From NCBI GenBank assembly GCA_007130045.1, contig SLTG01000075.1, positions 1 to 54,409 of the forward strand: a stretch of 54,409 nt of DNA. Reading direction: 5' to 3'. The position numbers were made by a program, and so were the translations under genes. This document shows, piece after piece, positions 45,560 through 53,872 of this stretch (its first letter is position 1; the number at the start of each line of letters is the position of its first letter). The stretch comes from Opitutales bacterium. GTDB lineage: Bacteria > Verrucomicrobiota > Verrucomicrobiia > Opitutales > T3Sed10-336. The notes under the pieces are model-generated. The model worked only from the letters and a program-made list of their open reading frames with translations. It did no database searches and had not been told where the DNA came from.

Positions 45560-46420
45560 ATGTTCACCGATCCACAGCAGAGCCGAGTTCGCGGTCCGAT
45601 CCGGATAGTTTCGGACGTCCATTGGCGGCATCCGGTCGGCATCGTGCGCCACCCGGAGCAACTCGCGCCGCTGTTCGACGGGGCGGGCACCGTTATCTTC
45701 AATGGAGATACGGTTGAACAGCGATCCGGGACGGGACGAGACGGGGTCATGGAGGCCGCCGGCAGATTCGAAGAGTGCTGCCGCAGCGAGGGCGCCGAGG
45801 CGGTCTTCGTCAATGGAAACCACGATCCCGATGTTTCGGGATGCGGACTGCTGGAGTTTGCGGGCGGACGGGTGGTGGTGACGCACGGAGACGTTCTGTT
45901 CCCTGAAATCGGGATCTGGGGGTCCTCGATGCCGAAACTGAAGTCGCAGTGCGAGGACTTCTTCCGCGATGGGCAGGCGCAGGTTTTCGAGTCCGTCGAC
46001 GAACTGATCGATACCGTTCGCGGCGTGTGCTCCAGGTTGATCAGAGAACGAAACGGAAATCCCCAGCCGGGCGTGGTGTCCTTCTTTCTCGCGCAGGGCT
46101 GGCCGCCGGTCCGCACTCTGCGAATCATAAAATGCTGGCTCGACACACCGGAGCGGGGCGCGCAATTGGCCGCGCGGCAAAAGACGCGGCCCCGATTCAT
46201 GGTGATGGGGCACACGCACTACCCGGGAATCTGGCGCCGGCGGGGGCTAATCGTCATCAATACCGGCTCGTTTATGCCGCCGTTGGGACGAACTCTGGTC
46301 GAACTGGACAACGGCGCCCTGGCCGTGCGTCGCATCGTTTATCGTCGAAAGGCGTTTCGCCTCGGGAAGACCCTCGGAAAATGGGCGGTGCCATGCGCTG
46401 AGGTCGATTCGTTTACGTAG
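45560..46420 (+). CDS. metallophosphoesterase, UDP-2,3-diacylglucosamine-hydrolase-like fold
   Basis: The 286-residue protein has the metallophosphoesterase blocks SDVHW (Asp-x-His), FNGDTVE (Gly-Asp), NGNHDPD (Asn-His-Asp), VVTHGD and MGHTHYPG. The SDxH opening and overall order resemble LpxH-like phosphoesterases, but relatives with other substrates share them. The ATG at 45560 is chosen; a GTG 18 bases earlier is also in frame. It is cytoplasmic or peripheral, with a basic C-terminal tail. It stands between a terminator and tRNA-Val, so it has its own promoter, not seen with certainty. Confidence 0.85.
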   Translation: MFTDPQQSRVRGPIRIVSDVHWRHPVGIVRHPEQLAPLFDGAGTVIFNGDTVEQRSGTGRDGVMEAAGRFEECCRSEGAEAVFVNGNHDPDVSGCGLLEFAGGRVVVTHGDVLFPEIGIWGSSMPKLKSQCEDFFRDGQAQVFESVDELIDTVRGVCSRLIRERNGNPQPGVVSFFLAQGWPPVRTLRIIKCWLDTPERGAQLAARQKTRPRFMVMGHTHYPGIWRRRGLIVINTGSFMPPLGRTLVELDNGALAVRRIVYRRKAFRLGKTLGKWAVPCAEVDSFT

Positions 46421-46537
46421 GACGAAGGCGACGGGGGTTGGCGACGCGTCCGCAGATTGACCATGGGCGAACTGCACGGAAACACAAAAATTTCCTTGCA
46501 AGAGCGGAGCCGCGCCTGAATGTTATCGGTTTATTCC

Positions 46538-46611
46538 GGGGGATTAGCTCAGTTGGTTAGAGCGCTTGCATGACACGCAAGAGGTCACTGGTTCGAATCC
46601 AGTATCTCCCA
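46538..46611 (+). tRNA. tRNA-Val (anticodon GAC)
   Basis: A full cloverleaf of 74 bases. Acceptor GGGGGAT pairs with ATCTCCC with one G-U pair, D-arm GCTC/GAGC, anticodon arm CTTGC-ATGACAC-GCAAG with GAC at 46572-46574, and T-arm ACTGG-TTCGAAT-CCAGT. The 3' CCA is not encoded (ACCC follows), so it must be added after transcription. An intrinsic terminator follows at once. Confidence 0.97.
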
Positions 46612-46616
46612 CCCTG

Positions 46617-46644
46617 AAAAAGCTGTCGAAAGGACAGCTTTTTT
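46617..46644 (+). terminator. intrinsic terminator after tRNA-Val
   Basis: AAAAAGCTGTC-GAAAG-GACAGCTTTTTT forms an 11-pair stem ending in six Ts, six bases after the tRNA. Confidence 0.85.
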
Positions 46645-46679
46645 AGTAGCAAGGAATTTGTCGGCACAAATTCTCTGAT

Positions 46680-48362
46680 ATGCTTCAGTATCTTCGCATC
46701 CAGAACCTCGCATTGCTTGATGAGGTGACTCTCGAACTCGATTCCGGGTTTATCGCGGTGACCGGGGAGACCGGTGCCGGGAAGAGCGTGCTTCTGGGAG
46801 CGCTGCAATTGCTGTCCGGGGCGCGGGGCGACAAGGATCTCATACGGCAGGGCGCCGAAGCCTGCGAGCTCGAGGCGGCGTTGTGGATGCCGGAAACGTC
46901 ACGGGTTCACGCGATCCTGGAGGATCTGGACCTTCCGGCGTGCGAGGACGGAGCGTTGCTCCTGAAGCGTGTGCTTCCGAGGAGCAGGATGCCGCGTATT
47001 CTCATTAACGGCACGCTCACCACCCTGACGAATCTCCAGCGCGTCGGCGGGTGTTGGATCGATTTTCACGGGCCGGGCGAACCCCAGCGATTGTTCCGTA
47101 CCGAGGCGCAGTTGGAACTGCTCGATTTGTACGCCGGCCACGGGAATTTGCTTGCCTCGTACCGGGACCATTACCGGACCTGGAAGACACTTCTCGCGGA
47201 AAAGGAATCGCTCGGCAACGAGACGGCGCTTTCGGACGATGAAATCGACTTTCTGCGCAGGGAGATCCGTCGTATTGACGAATGCGGCGTTTCGGAGGAG
47301 GCGATCGACGAACTGGAAAGCGCCTACCGCAAAGTCAGCGGGAGCGAGGAGTTGATCGGGCTCGCCCGTCAGTTGAGCGGCGGCCTCAATGGTGAAGAGG
47401 GAGTGCTCGACCGCCTGGCGGACCTCCAGCGGGCGGGAAAGGATCTGGAGCAGGCGGATCCGGCGACCGAACCCCTGGTATCCCGTCTGCGGTCCCTTGC
47501 GATCGAAGCGGAGGACCTCGGGCGCGAGTTCGACAGCCTGGCTGAAGGATTCGTTATCGATCCAGCCGAAGCGGAAGGGATTACCGCGCGGATGAACGAA
47601 TGGCTCGACCTGAAACGGCGTTACGGAAACAGCGCGGAGGCGGTGCTGGCCAGGCGCGGGGAAATGGCCGGGCGGCTGGATCGGCAGGGCGACGTCGAAG
47701 GCGCCCTGGAAGGCTTGGAGACGAAGATTGCCGCCGAAGCGAAAACGCTCGCGGCTGTGGCGAAGGAGCTGCACGAGAAACGAAGAAAGGCCGCGGAGAA
47801 CTTAGGCAAAAAGGTGCGAAAGAGCCTGCCTAAGCTCGGATTTCGGAAATCCGGCTTCGGCATTGAGATCGTTGAAGAGTCCGTTCCAAGACCCAACGGC
47901 GGTTCGCGCTGCGATTTTCGCTTTTCACCCAACGCGGGCCAGGAACTGATGCCGCTCAACAAGATCGCGTCCAGCGGTGAGATCGCGCGCGTCATGCTGG
48001 CGCTGAAAACTCTGCTGGCGGAAGTGGACGATATTCCCGTTCTGGTATTCGATGAAGTCGATGCCAACGTCGGCGGAGAGATCGGACGGGCGGTTGGAGA
48101 GCGGCTGGCGGCCTTGTCGGGAGGGCGCCAGGTGTTCTGTGTGACCCACCTGCCCCAGGTGGCGGCGTTGGCGGGGCGACACTACGTGGTTGACAAGGAA
48201 GAGAAGGGGGGGGCGACCTGCGTCGCCATTTGGCCGATTCACCAGGAAGTCCCGGCCAGGATCGGCGAATTGGCGCGCATGCTCGGCGATCGCAACGCCG
48301 CGTCCGCCCGGGCGCACGCGGAGGAACTCCTGAGCGTCCCCGAGCCCCGCGCGGCAAAATGA
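46680..48362 (+). CDS. recN: DNA repair ATPase RecN
   Basis: The 560-residue SMC-like protein has Walker A GETGAGKS (29-36), a long coiled-coil middle (about 150-380), the ABC signature ASSGEIARVMLALK and Walker B VLVFDEVDANVGG. It holds DNA ends together in double-strand-break repair. The Q-loop-side motif usually written IHGQHEHQ in RecN is FHGPGEPQRLF here, and the signature has SSGE in place of SGGE, so it is a diverged but complete member. It follows tRNA-Val and a terminator, so it has its own promoter. Confidence 0.92.
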   Translation: MLQYLRIQNLALLDEVTLELDSGFIAVTGETGAGKSVLLGALQLLSGARGDKDLIRQGAEACELEAALWMPETSRVHAILEDLDLPACEDGALLLKRVLPRSRMPRILINGTLTTLTNLQRVGGCWIDFHGPGEPQRLFRTEAQLELLDLYAGHGNLLASYRDHYRTWKTLLAEKESLGNETALSDDEIDFLRREIRRIDECGVSEEAIDELESAYRKVSGSEELIGLARQLSGGLNGEEGVLDRLADLQRAGKDLEQADPATEPLVSRLRSLAIEAEDLGREFDSLAEGFVIDPAEAEGITARMNEWLDLKRRYGNSAEAVLARRGEMAGRLDRQGDVEGALEGLETKIAAEAKTLAAVAKELHEKRRKAAENLGKKVRKSLPKLGFRKSGFGIEIVEESVPRPNGGSRCDFRFSPNAGQELMPLNKIASSGEIARVMLALKTLLAEVDDIPVLVFDEVDANVGGEIGRAVGERLAALSGGRQVFCVTHLPQVAALAGRHYVVDKEEKGGATCVAIWPIHQEVPARIGELARMLGDRNAASARAHAEELLSVPEPRAAK

Positions 48363-48451
48363 ACGGGAATCTGCTCTTGCTGTTTCCCTTACGGAACTGA
48401 ACGCAGTGGCCTTGCGGCGAGGGCGGGTGATTGCCCTGAGACAAAAATCTG

Positions 48452-48479
48452 AAAGCCGGGGCTCGCGCCCCGGCTTTCC
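48452..48479. terminator. bidirectional terminator-like hairpin between recN and the small lipoprotein gene
   Basis: GAAAGCCGGGGC-TCGC-GCCCCGGCTTTC is a perfect 12-pair stem. On the plus strand only three Ts follow. On the minus strand ATTTTTG lies a few bases beyond, so it fits the end of the lipoprotein transcript better. Confidence 0.6.
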
Positions 48480-48532
48480 GTGGTCGTAACGGGTGTTAAG
48501 ACCGATTGGTTTTCCAAGTTCAGATTGCCCGG

Positions 48533-48742
48533 TCAGTTGTCCGCATCTTCGTCCGGCTCGGGAATCGGCGCGGGCTCCGGCAGAGTATCGGTAGGAGGAG
48601 GAAGTTCTTCGCCAGGTTCTTCCGGCGCTTCGAATTCATCCGGTTGGCACCCCGTCATTGTGATGCCGAGACCGATCGCGACGGCGGCCGTGACGGCAAC
48701 CAGTTTCTTCCCGATCGGGTGTTTACTTTTCTGTTGGTTCAT
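48533..48742 (-). CDS. small acidic, proline-rich lipoprotein of unknown function
   Basis: The 69-residue product has a lipoprotein signal (GKKLVAVTAAVAIGLGITMTGC) with the lipidated Cys near residue 32. The mature part is only about 37 residues, almost all Pro, Glu, Asp and Ala, with no fold expected. A strong AAGGAG lies six bases before the ATG, clearer than at almost any other gene here, so it is probably real and well translated. Its role is unknown; it may be a spacer or surface-charge peptide. Confidence 0.75.
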   Translation of the reverse strand: MNQQKSKHPIGKKLVAVTAAVAIGLGITMTGCQPDEFEAPEEPGEELPPPTDTLPEPAPIPEPDEDADN

Positions 48743-49022
48743 TGCACTCCTTCTTTATCGGTTGGCGTTTGGAATGAAAGGGTTACGATCACACATCGAC
48801 AGGAGTCCATTGGCATGGTTCCCGGAATTCGGGTTTCATAACGAGAGCTTGCTGCCAATATTCGAAGGATTCAACCAAAATGTTAGCCTGCCGAAAACCG
48901 GGTAATTCAAAGGCGGTTACCGCTCGATTCATCAAGGCGTGACGGCGTTTGGCGACGGAGGCGGGGGCGCTGCAAACGCCCGCCGGCTCTTATCCGGATT
49001 CGGTCGCCGTACCATAATGCGC

Positions 49023-50126
49023 CTATTTGGCAAACCGGAAATGGGCGACGTCACCGTCCTGAAAGACGTAATCTTTGCCCTCGAGGCGGCATTTGCCCGC
49101 TTCTCGTGCCGCGGTCATGCTCCCCAGGTCCCGAAGATGTTCGTAGGAAACGACTTCCGCTTTGATAAATCCGTGCTCAAAGTCGGTGTGGATGACCCCC
49201 GCCGCCTGGGGCGCTTTCATTCCCCGGGTAATGGTCCATGCGCGGACCTCCTTTTCGCCCGCGGTAAAATAGGTGAGAAGCCCGAGCAGTTTGTACACGG
49301 CGCGGATGAGGGCGTTGACGCCGGAATCCTCGACTCCGTATCCCGCCAGAAAATCGCGGGTTTCCCCGGGGGACAGGTCGACCAGCTCCGCCTCAAGCCG
49401 GGCGCTCACGTGAACGCACGCGGCGGCGTGATGCTCCCGCGCATACTTTTCCACCTTTTGCACGTAGCGATTCTCACTGGTGTTCGCCAGGTCGTCCTCG
49501 GCAATATTCGCCGCGTAAAGGACCGGTTTGGCCGAAAGAAGAAAGAACCCCTTCATCAGCGCGCGTTCGTCGTCCTTGAGGTCGGCGGTGAGGGCCGGTT
49601 TGGTTTCGTTGAGGTGCGGCAACAGCTTCTCCGCAACGTCGAGCTCGGCCTGGGCTTCCTTGTCGTGGCCGCGCGCTTTTTTCCGAAGCTTTTCGATACG
49701 TTTCTCCAGGGAGGCGATGTCCGCGAGGATTAACTCGGTGTTGATCGTTTCAATATCCCGGATCGGGTCCACCGCGTCCATGCTGTGAAGGATGTTGTCG
49801 TCGTCGAAGCAGCGGACAATGTGGACGATCGCGTCGACCTCCCGGATGTTTGAAAGGAACTGATTTCCAAGCCCTTCGCCTTTGCTGGCGCCGGCGACGA
49901 GTCCGGCGATGTCCACGAATTCGATGGCTGCGGGAATGACGACGTCGGTTTTCACAATGTCCCTGAGCACAGCCAGCCGTTCATCCGGTACGGTGACGAC
50001 CCCGACGTTCGGATCGATGGTGCAGAACGGATAATTGGCCGATTCCGCCTTGTGCGTCCGGGTCAGCGCGTTGAACAGTGTGGATTTCCCGACGTTGGGA
50101 AGACCTACGATTCCAGCTTGTAACAT
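49023..50126 (-). CDS. ychF: ribosome-binding ATPase YchF (Obg-like)
   Basis: I chose the ATG at 50126 (MLQAGIVGLPNVGKS) over an in-frame TTG nine bases earlier. The 367-residue protein has the P-loop GLPNVGKS, G3 DIAGLVAGASKGEGLGNQFL, the NxxE-type nucleotide motif in place of NKxD that gives ATP preference, a coiled-coil hairpin (about 130-200) and the C-terminal TGS domain (RAWTITRGMKAPQAAGVIHTDFEHGF cut short). It binds ribosomes and links to oxidative-stress responses. It diverges from the rpsP operon. Confidence 0.95.
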   Translation of the reverse strand: MLQAGIVGLPNVGKSTLFNALTRTHKAESANYPFCTIDPNVGVVTVPDERLAVLRDIVKTDVVIPAAIEFVDIAGLVAGASKGEGLGNQFLSNIREVDAIVHIVRCFDDDNILHSMDAVDPIRDIETINTELILADIASLEKRIEKLRKKARGHDKEAQAELDVAEKLLPHLNETKPALTADLKDDERALMKGFFLLSAKPVLYAANIAEDDLANTSENRYVQKVEKYAREHHAAACVHVSARLEAELVDLSPGETRDFLAGYGVEDSGVNALIRAVYKLLGLLTYFTAGEKEVRAWTITRGMKAPQAAGVIHTDFEHGFIKAEVVSYEHLRDLGSMTAAREAGKCRLEGKDYVFQDGDVAHFRFAK

Positions 50127-50269
50127 AACCGACAAGCATCCAGCATTCCAAGGCGGGGTGACGAGTTCAAAGTTTGTTCCGGAATGTTTTTAAGTAAGAG
50201 ATTGACGAACCATCGAATCCTCCTCACTTTTGACTGTTTTTAATCCAGCAAGCATCTAATAAAAGCACC

Positions 50270-50563
50270 ATGGCTTTGAAAATCAAACTCTCTCGCGCCG
50301 GCGCGACTCACAATCCTGTCTATCGTATCGTCGTATCCGAAGCCCGTGGACGGCGGGATGGACGCTTCGTGGAGACCCTCGGCACCTACAGCCCAAAGGC
50401 GAAGAACGAGCAATTGCGCCTGAACGTCGAGCGGGCGTCTTACTGGATCGGCCAGGGTGCGCTTCCGACCGACACCGTTCGCTCCCTTTACAAGAAAGCC
50501 CGCAGGGAAGCCCCCGCGGAAGCCTCCGCCCAGGCGGCTGAAGCGGCGCCTGCCGAGGGGTGA
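50270..50563 (+). CDS. rpsP: 30S ribosomal protein S16
   Basis: The 97-residue protein starts MALKIKLSRAGATHNPVYRIVVSEARGRRDGRF, a textbook S16 N-terminus (quoted in part), and continues with VETLGTYSPKAKNEQLRLNVERASYWIGQGA. An Ala/Glu-rich tail is common in this phylum. No Shine-Dalgarno is visible. It heads rpsP-trmD-rplS. Confidence 0.96.
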   Translation: MALKIKLSRAGATHNPVYRIVVSEARGRRDGRFVETLGTYSPKAKNEQLRLNVERASYWIGQGALPTDTVRSLYKKARREAPAEASAQAAEAAPAEG

Positions 50564-50585
50564 CCGCCGGGCGGCGCCGTCTCCG

Positions 50586-50621
50586 GAACGCTCAACGTCC
50601 AACTCCAAACGTTGAACGTTC
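50586..50621 (+). promoter_or_regulatory. hairpin directly against the trmD start codon
   Basis: GAACGCTCAACGT (50586-50598) and ACGTTGAACGTTC (50609-50621) are reverse complements at 12 of 13 positions around a 10-base loop. The right arm ends at the base before the ATG, and there is no other ribosome binding site. It could lower trmD translation relative to its ribosomal-protein neighbours. Confidence 0.5.
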
Positions 50622-51308
50622 ATGAAAATCGATCTGCTTACGTTGTTTCCCGCGATGGTTCGCGGGTTTCTTGAGGAAAGCATCCTCGGGAGGGCGGCGA
50701 AAGCGGGCGTGTTGGAACTGCGCGTGCACAACCTGCGCGACTGGGCGGAGGGCAAACACAAGGTTGCCGACGACCGGCCCTTCGGCGGTGGCGCGGGGAT
50801 GGTGCTCAAACCCGAGCCGATCTTTGCGGCGATCGAGGAACTTCGCGGCGAGGAGACTTCGACCATTTATCTCGCTCCGGACGGCGAGCCGCTGAAGCTC
50901 CCGCTTGTCAAGCACCTGGCCAAAGAGAAGCACCTGGTCCTTCTCAGCGGCCATTACGAAGGGGTCGATCAGCGCGTGCGTGACTGTTTGATCGACCGTG
51001 AGATCAGTGTCGGCGACTTCGTCCTTACCAACGGCACCCTGGCGGCGGCGGTCCTGGTTGACGCGGTGGCCCGCCATGTCCCGGGAGTGTTGGGCGAAGA
51101 AAAATCGTTGACTCAGGACAGTTACGAAGACAATTTCTTATCTTTTCCGCAGTACACACGCCCTGCGGAGTTTCGTGGGATCAAGGTGCCGGAAGTCCTG
51201 TTGTCCGGCGACCACGGAGCGATTGAGGGATGGCGGCGTGAAATGCGGGCGCGTAGAACGCGTGAGAAACGACCAGACTTGTACAAAGAGAGTGAGAAGA
51301 AACGATGA
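50622..51308 (+). CDS. trmD: tRNA (guanine-37-N1)-methyltransferase
   Basis: The 228-residue SPOUT enzyme methylates G37 to prevent frameshifts. It has the start [25 protein letters not shown] (in part), the substrate loop [15 protein letters not shown], the SAM knot [13 protein letters not shown] and [10 protein letters not shown], and the C-terminal [20 protein letters not shown]. Its stop overlaps the rplS start by four bases. RimM, usually between S16 and TrmD, is missing here. Confidence 0.96.
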   Translation: MKIDLLTLFPAMVRGFLEESILGRAAKAGVLELRVHNLRDWAEGKHKVADDRPFGGGAGMVLKPEPIFAAIEELRGEETSTIYLAPDGEPLKLPLVKHLAKEKHLVLLSGHYEGVDQRVRDCLIDREISVGDFVLTNGTLAAAVLVDAVARHVPGVLGEEKSLTQDSYEDNFLSFPQYTRPAEFRGIKVPEVLLSGDHGAIEGWRREMRARRTREKRPDLYKESEKKR

Positions 51309-51670
51309 ACCAGATTGTAAATGAAATCGGCAAAGAGCAGCTCAAGACCGACCTGCCGCCTTTCAAGGTGGGCGACGGCGTCAAGGTCCACACGCGTGTT
51401 CGCGAGGGTGACAAGGAGCGCATACAGCTTTTCAGCGGGATTGTGATCGCCCGGCGCGGTTCCGGTATCAACGAAACATTTACGGTGCGCCGTATTTCGT
51501 ACGGCGAGGGAGTGGAGCGGGTGTTTCCCGTGCATTCCCCAAATATCGAAAAGGTGGAGATCGACCGCGAAAGCGTGGTTCGCCGCGCGCGCCTCTACTA
51601 CCTGCGCGACCGCGTCGGGAAGTCTGCGACCAAGGTCAGGGAAAAGCGGCTTGCGGAAAAGAAGGCTTAA
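51305..51670 (+). CDS. rplS: 50S ribosomal protein L19
   Basis: The 121-residue protein has [28 protein letters not shown] (in part), [35 protein letters not shown] and the C-terminal [15 protein letters not shown]. It sits at the 30S-50S interface. It is coupled to trmD through a four-base overlap and is the last gene of the operon. Confidence 0.96.
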   Translation: MNQIVNEIGKEQLKTDLPPFKVGDGVKVHTRVREGDKERIQLFSGIVIARRGSGINETFTVRRISYGEGVERVFPVHSPNIEKVEIDRESVVRRARLYYLRDRVGKSATKVREKRLAEKKA

Positions 51671-51696
51671 TGAGATTTTTCCGCTGAGTGATGTGG

Positions 51697-51717
51697 TCTC
51701 CCGGGTCTTTCCCGAGA
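51697..51717. repeat. hairpin of the CGGG-TCTT-CCCG family after rplS
   Basis: TCTC-CC-GGG-TCTTT-CCC-GAGA can fold with a two-base bulge, 26 bases past the rplS stop. Its core CCGGGTCTTTCCCGA matches the elements at 11890 (reverse strand) and 40514. It may mark the end of the rpsP-trmD-rplS transcript. Confidence 0.45.
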
Positions 51718-51841
51718 GCGTGAACATTGCAGGTGGAAACGCCGGTTCCCGATGAATGATCTGTGACACTTCTCCGGTTTTTGTCTGGCGGCTGAAAAGT
51801 TTCTTTGTTCGGATTGCTATTAACGCGTACCAAAATATGCC

Positions 51842-53827
51842 ATGGACTTGAATACTGAAATGCTTTCGAAGGCCGCGACGATAGCGCGCGGACTGGCTAT
51901 CGACGCGGTGCACGCGTGCAACTCGGGACACCTCGGCCTGCCCCTTGGCGCGACCGAGATGGGAGCGGTCCTTTACGGGCAGGCGATGCGCCACAATCCC
52001 GACGAGCCGCGTTGGATCAACCGCGACCGTTTCGTGCTTTCCGCCGGACACGGAAGCATGTTTCTTTACGCATGGCTTCACCTTTCTGGCTACGACCTTC
52101 CGCTGAAAGAAATCGAGAACTTCCGGCAGTTGCACAGCCGGACGCCGGGGCATCCGGAATTCGGGGACACTCCGGGTGTCGAAGCGACCACCGGGCCGCT
52201 CGGGCAGGGCGTCGGTAACGGCGTCGGTATGGCGCTTGCCGGAAAGATGGCCGCCACGCGCTTCAATACGGATGAACACAAAATCTTCGACCACCATGTC
52301 ATCGTTCTCGCGGGCGACGGGTGCCTCCAGGAGGGAGTGGCCGCTGAAGCCTCCGCCTTTGCGGGTCATTTCAAACTGGACAACCTCATCCTCATTTACG
52401 ACTCCAACGACGTCACGCTCGATGCGATGGCGAAGGAGACCCAGAGCGAGGACACGATGAAGCGTTACGAAGCTTACGGGTTCGACGTTCAGCGGGTTGA
52501 CGGCCACAACATGGAGGAGTTCCTCGCCGCATTCGAGAAAGCGAAGAACGCCACCTCGGGCCGGCCGCAGTTCATCGAGGCGAAGACGGAGATCGCCCGG
52601 AGCATTCCCGAAGTCGCGGGCACCGCCAAAGGTCACGGAGAGGGCGGCGCCAAGTTCGCGGACGCGGCGAGAAAGGGACTCGGTTTGCCCGATGAGAAGT
52701 TCTTTGTCTCCGATGAGGTCAAAACCTATTTTGCGGAGCATAAGAAACGTTTGCTCGCCGAGTACGGCGAATGGGAAACCGTCCATCGGGTATGGCGGAA
52801 GGAGAATCCGGCACTGGCCGATCTGCTCGACAGCGGCTTGGAGAAGCGGGTGCCTTCGGATCTGATCGAGAAAATAGAGCGGTTTCCCGACGACGCGAAA
52901 ATCGCCACACGTAAGGCAGGTTCTCAGGTCATTCAACCGATCGCGAAAGCCATGCCCCTGTTGATCAGCGGAAGCGCCGACCTTCATGGATCGACCAACA
53001 ATTACCTCCAGGACGCGGGCGATTTCAAACCCGAGACCCCCGAAGGCAGGAATATCCGGTTTGGAATCCGGGAGCACGGAATGGGCGCGATTCTCAACGG
53101 CATCGCCTACGACGGCATCTTCCGCCCTTCCGGGGCGACGTTTCTCGTGTTTTCCGATTACTGCCGTCCTTCGATCCGGCTCGCGTCGTTGTCCCGCTTG
53201 CCTGTGACCTATATTTTCACGCACGATTCCGTGGGTGTCGGCGAAGACGGTCCCACCCACCAGCCGGTGGAAATGGTCTCCTCGTTGCGGTTGATTCCGA
53301 ATCTCGACGTGATTCGTCCGGCCGATCCGGAGGAAACCGCGGGGGCGTTTGTCGCCGCGATGGAGCGGACCGACGGTCCGACCCTCCTCGCTCTCACCCG
53401 GCAGGCCTTGCCGATTCTCAATGAAATTCCCGTAAAGGACCGCCGTGAAGGCGCCCGGCTGGGCGGGTACATCGCCCGGAGGGAAAAGGGCGAGCTGAGT
53501 CACATTATCCTGGCTTCGGGCAGCGAACTGCAGCACGCGCTCGCCGCCGCGGATCAGTTGGGCGACGGCGTGCGCGTGGTTTCCATGCCGGGCACCACCC
53601 GGTTCGACCGGCAACCGGAATCTTATCGCGAGGAGGTCCTGCCTTCGTCCTGTCGCAAGCGCGTCGCCATCGAGGCGGCCGCGACCGCGTATTGGCACAA
53701 GTACGTCGGGCTGGACGGGAAGGTGATCGGTATCGACCGTTTCGGTCTCAGCGCTCCCGGAGCCGCCGTCCTCGGCGAACTTGGCATCAAGCCGGAATCC
53801 GTAATAGCCGCAGTCAAAGCCCTGTAG
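51842..53827 (+). CDS. tkt: transketolase
   Basis: The 661-residue thiamine-diphosphate enzyme moves two-carbon units between sugar phosphates in the pentose phosphate pathway. It has the N-terminal [58 protein letters not shown], and the cofactor motif [19 protein letters not shown] followed by [13 protein letters not shown]. The middle domain has [19 protein letters not shown] and [18 protein letters not shown]. The C-terminal domain is complete. No Shine-Dalgarno precedes the ATG; the gap of 171 bases from rplS is enough for its own promoter. Confidence 0.96.
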   Translation: MDLNTEMLSKAATIARGLAIDAVHACNSGHLGLPLGATEMGAVLYGQAMRHNPDEPRWINRDRFVLSAGHGSMFLYAWLHLSGYDLPLKEIENFRQLHSRTPGHPEFGDTPGVEATTGPLGQGVGNGVGMALAGKMAATRFNTDEHKIFDHHVIVLAGDGCLQEGVAAEASAFAGHFKLDNLILIYDSNDVTLDAMAKETQSEDTMKRYEAYGFDVQRVDGHNMEEFLAAFEKAKNATSGRPQFIEAKTEIARSIPEVAGTAKGHGEGGAKFADAARKGLGLPDEKFFVSDEVKTYFAEHKKRLLAEYGEWETVHRVWRKENPALADLLDSGLEKRVPSDLIEKIERFPDDAKIATRKAGSQVIQPIAKAMPLLISGSADLHGSTNNYLQDAGDFKPETPEGRNIRFGIREHGMGAILNGIAYDGIFRPSGATFLVFSDYCRPSIRLASLSRLPVTYIFTHDSVGVGEDGPTHQPVEMVSSLRLIPNLDVIRPADPEETAGAFVAAMERTDGPTLLALTRQALPILNEIPVKDRREGARLGGYIARREKGELSHIILASGSELQHALAAADQLGDGVRVVSMPGTTRFDRQPESYREEVLPSSCRKRVAIEAAATAYWHKYVGLDGKVIGIDRFGLSAPGAAVLGELGIKPESVIAAVKAL

Positions 53828-53841
53828 CGAGACTGCGCCCG

Positions 53842-53872
53842 GAAAGGCGGCATCCGTACGGATGGCCCTTTA
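53842..53872 (+). terminator. possible terminator after transketolase
   Basis: The palindrome CATCCGTACGGATG (53851-53864) sits inside weaker flanking pairs (AAAGG/CCTTT) 14 bases past the stop; the T-run is only three long. Confidence 0.35.

Noticed and set aside
46538-46611. tRNA-Val as an integration site for a mobile element
   Set aside because: No integrase, no direct repeat of the tRNA end, and ordinary housekeeping genes on both sides.
50230-50262. TTGACT and TAATAA as the rpsP promoter
   Set aside because: The hexamers are 21 bases apart, too far for a standard promoter.
51122-53698. 858-codon open frame on the minus strand opposite trmD, rplS and transketolase
   Set aside because: It is antisense to three clear genes and its protein has no family pattern; long shadow frames are expected in GC-rich coding DNA.
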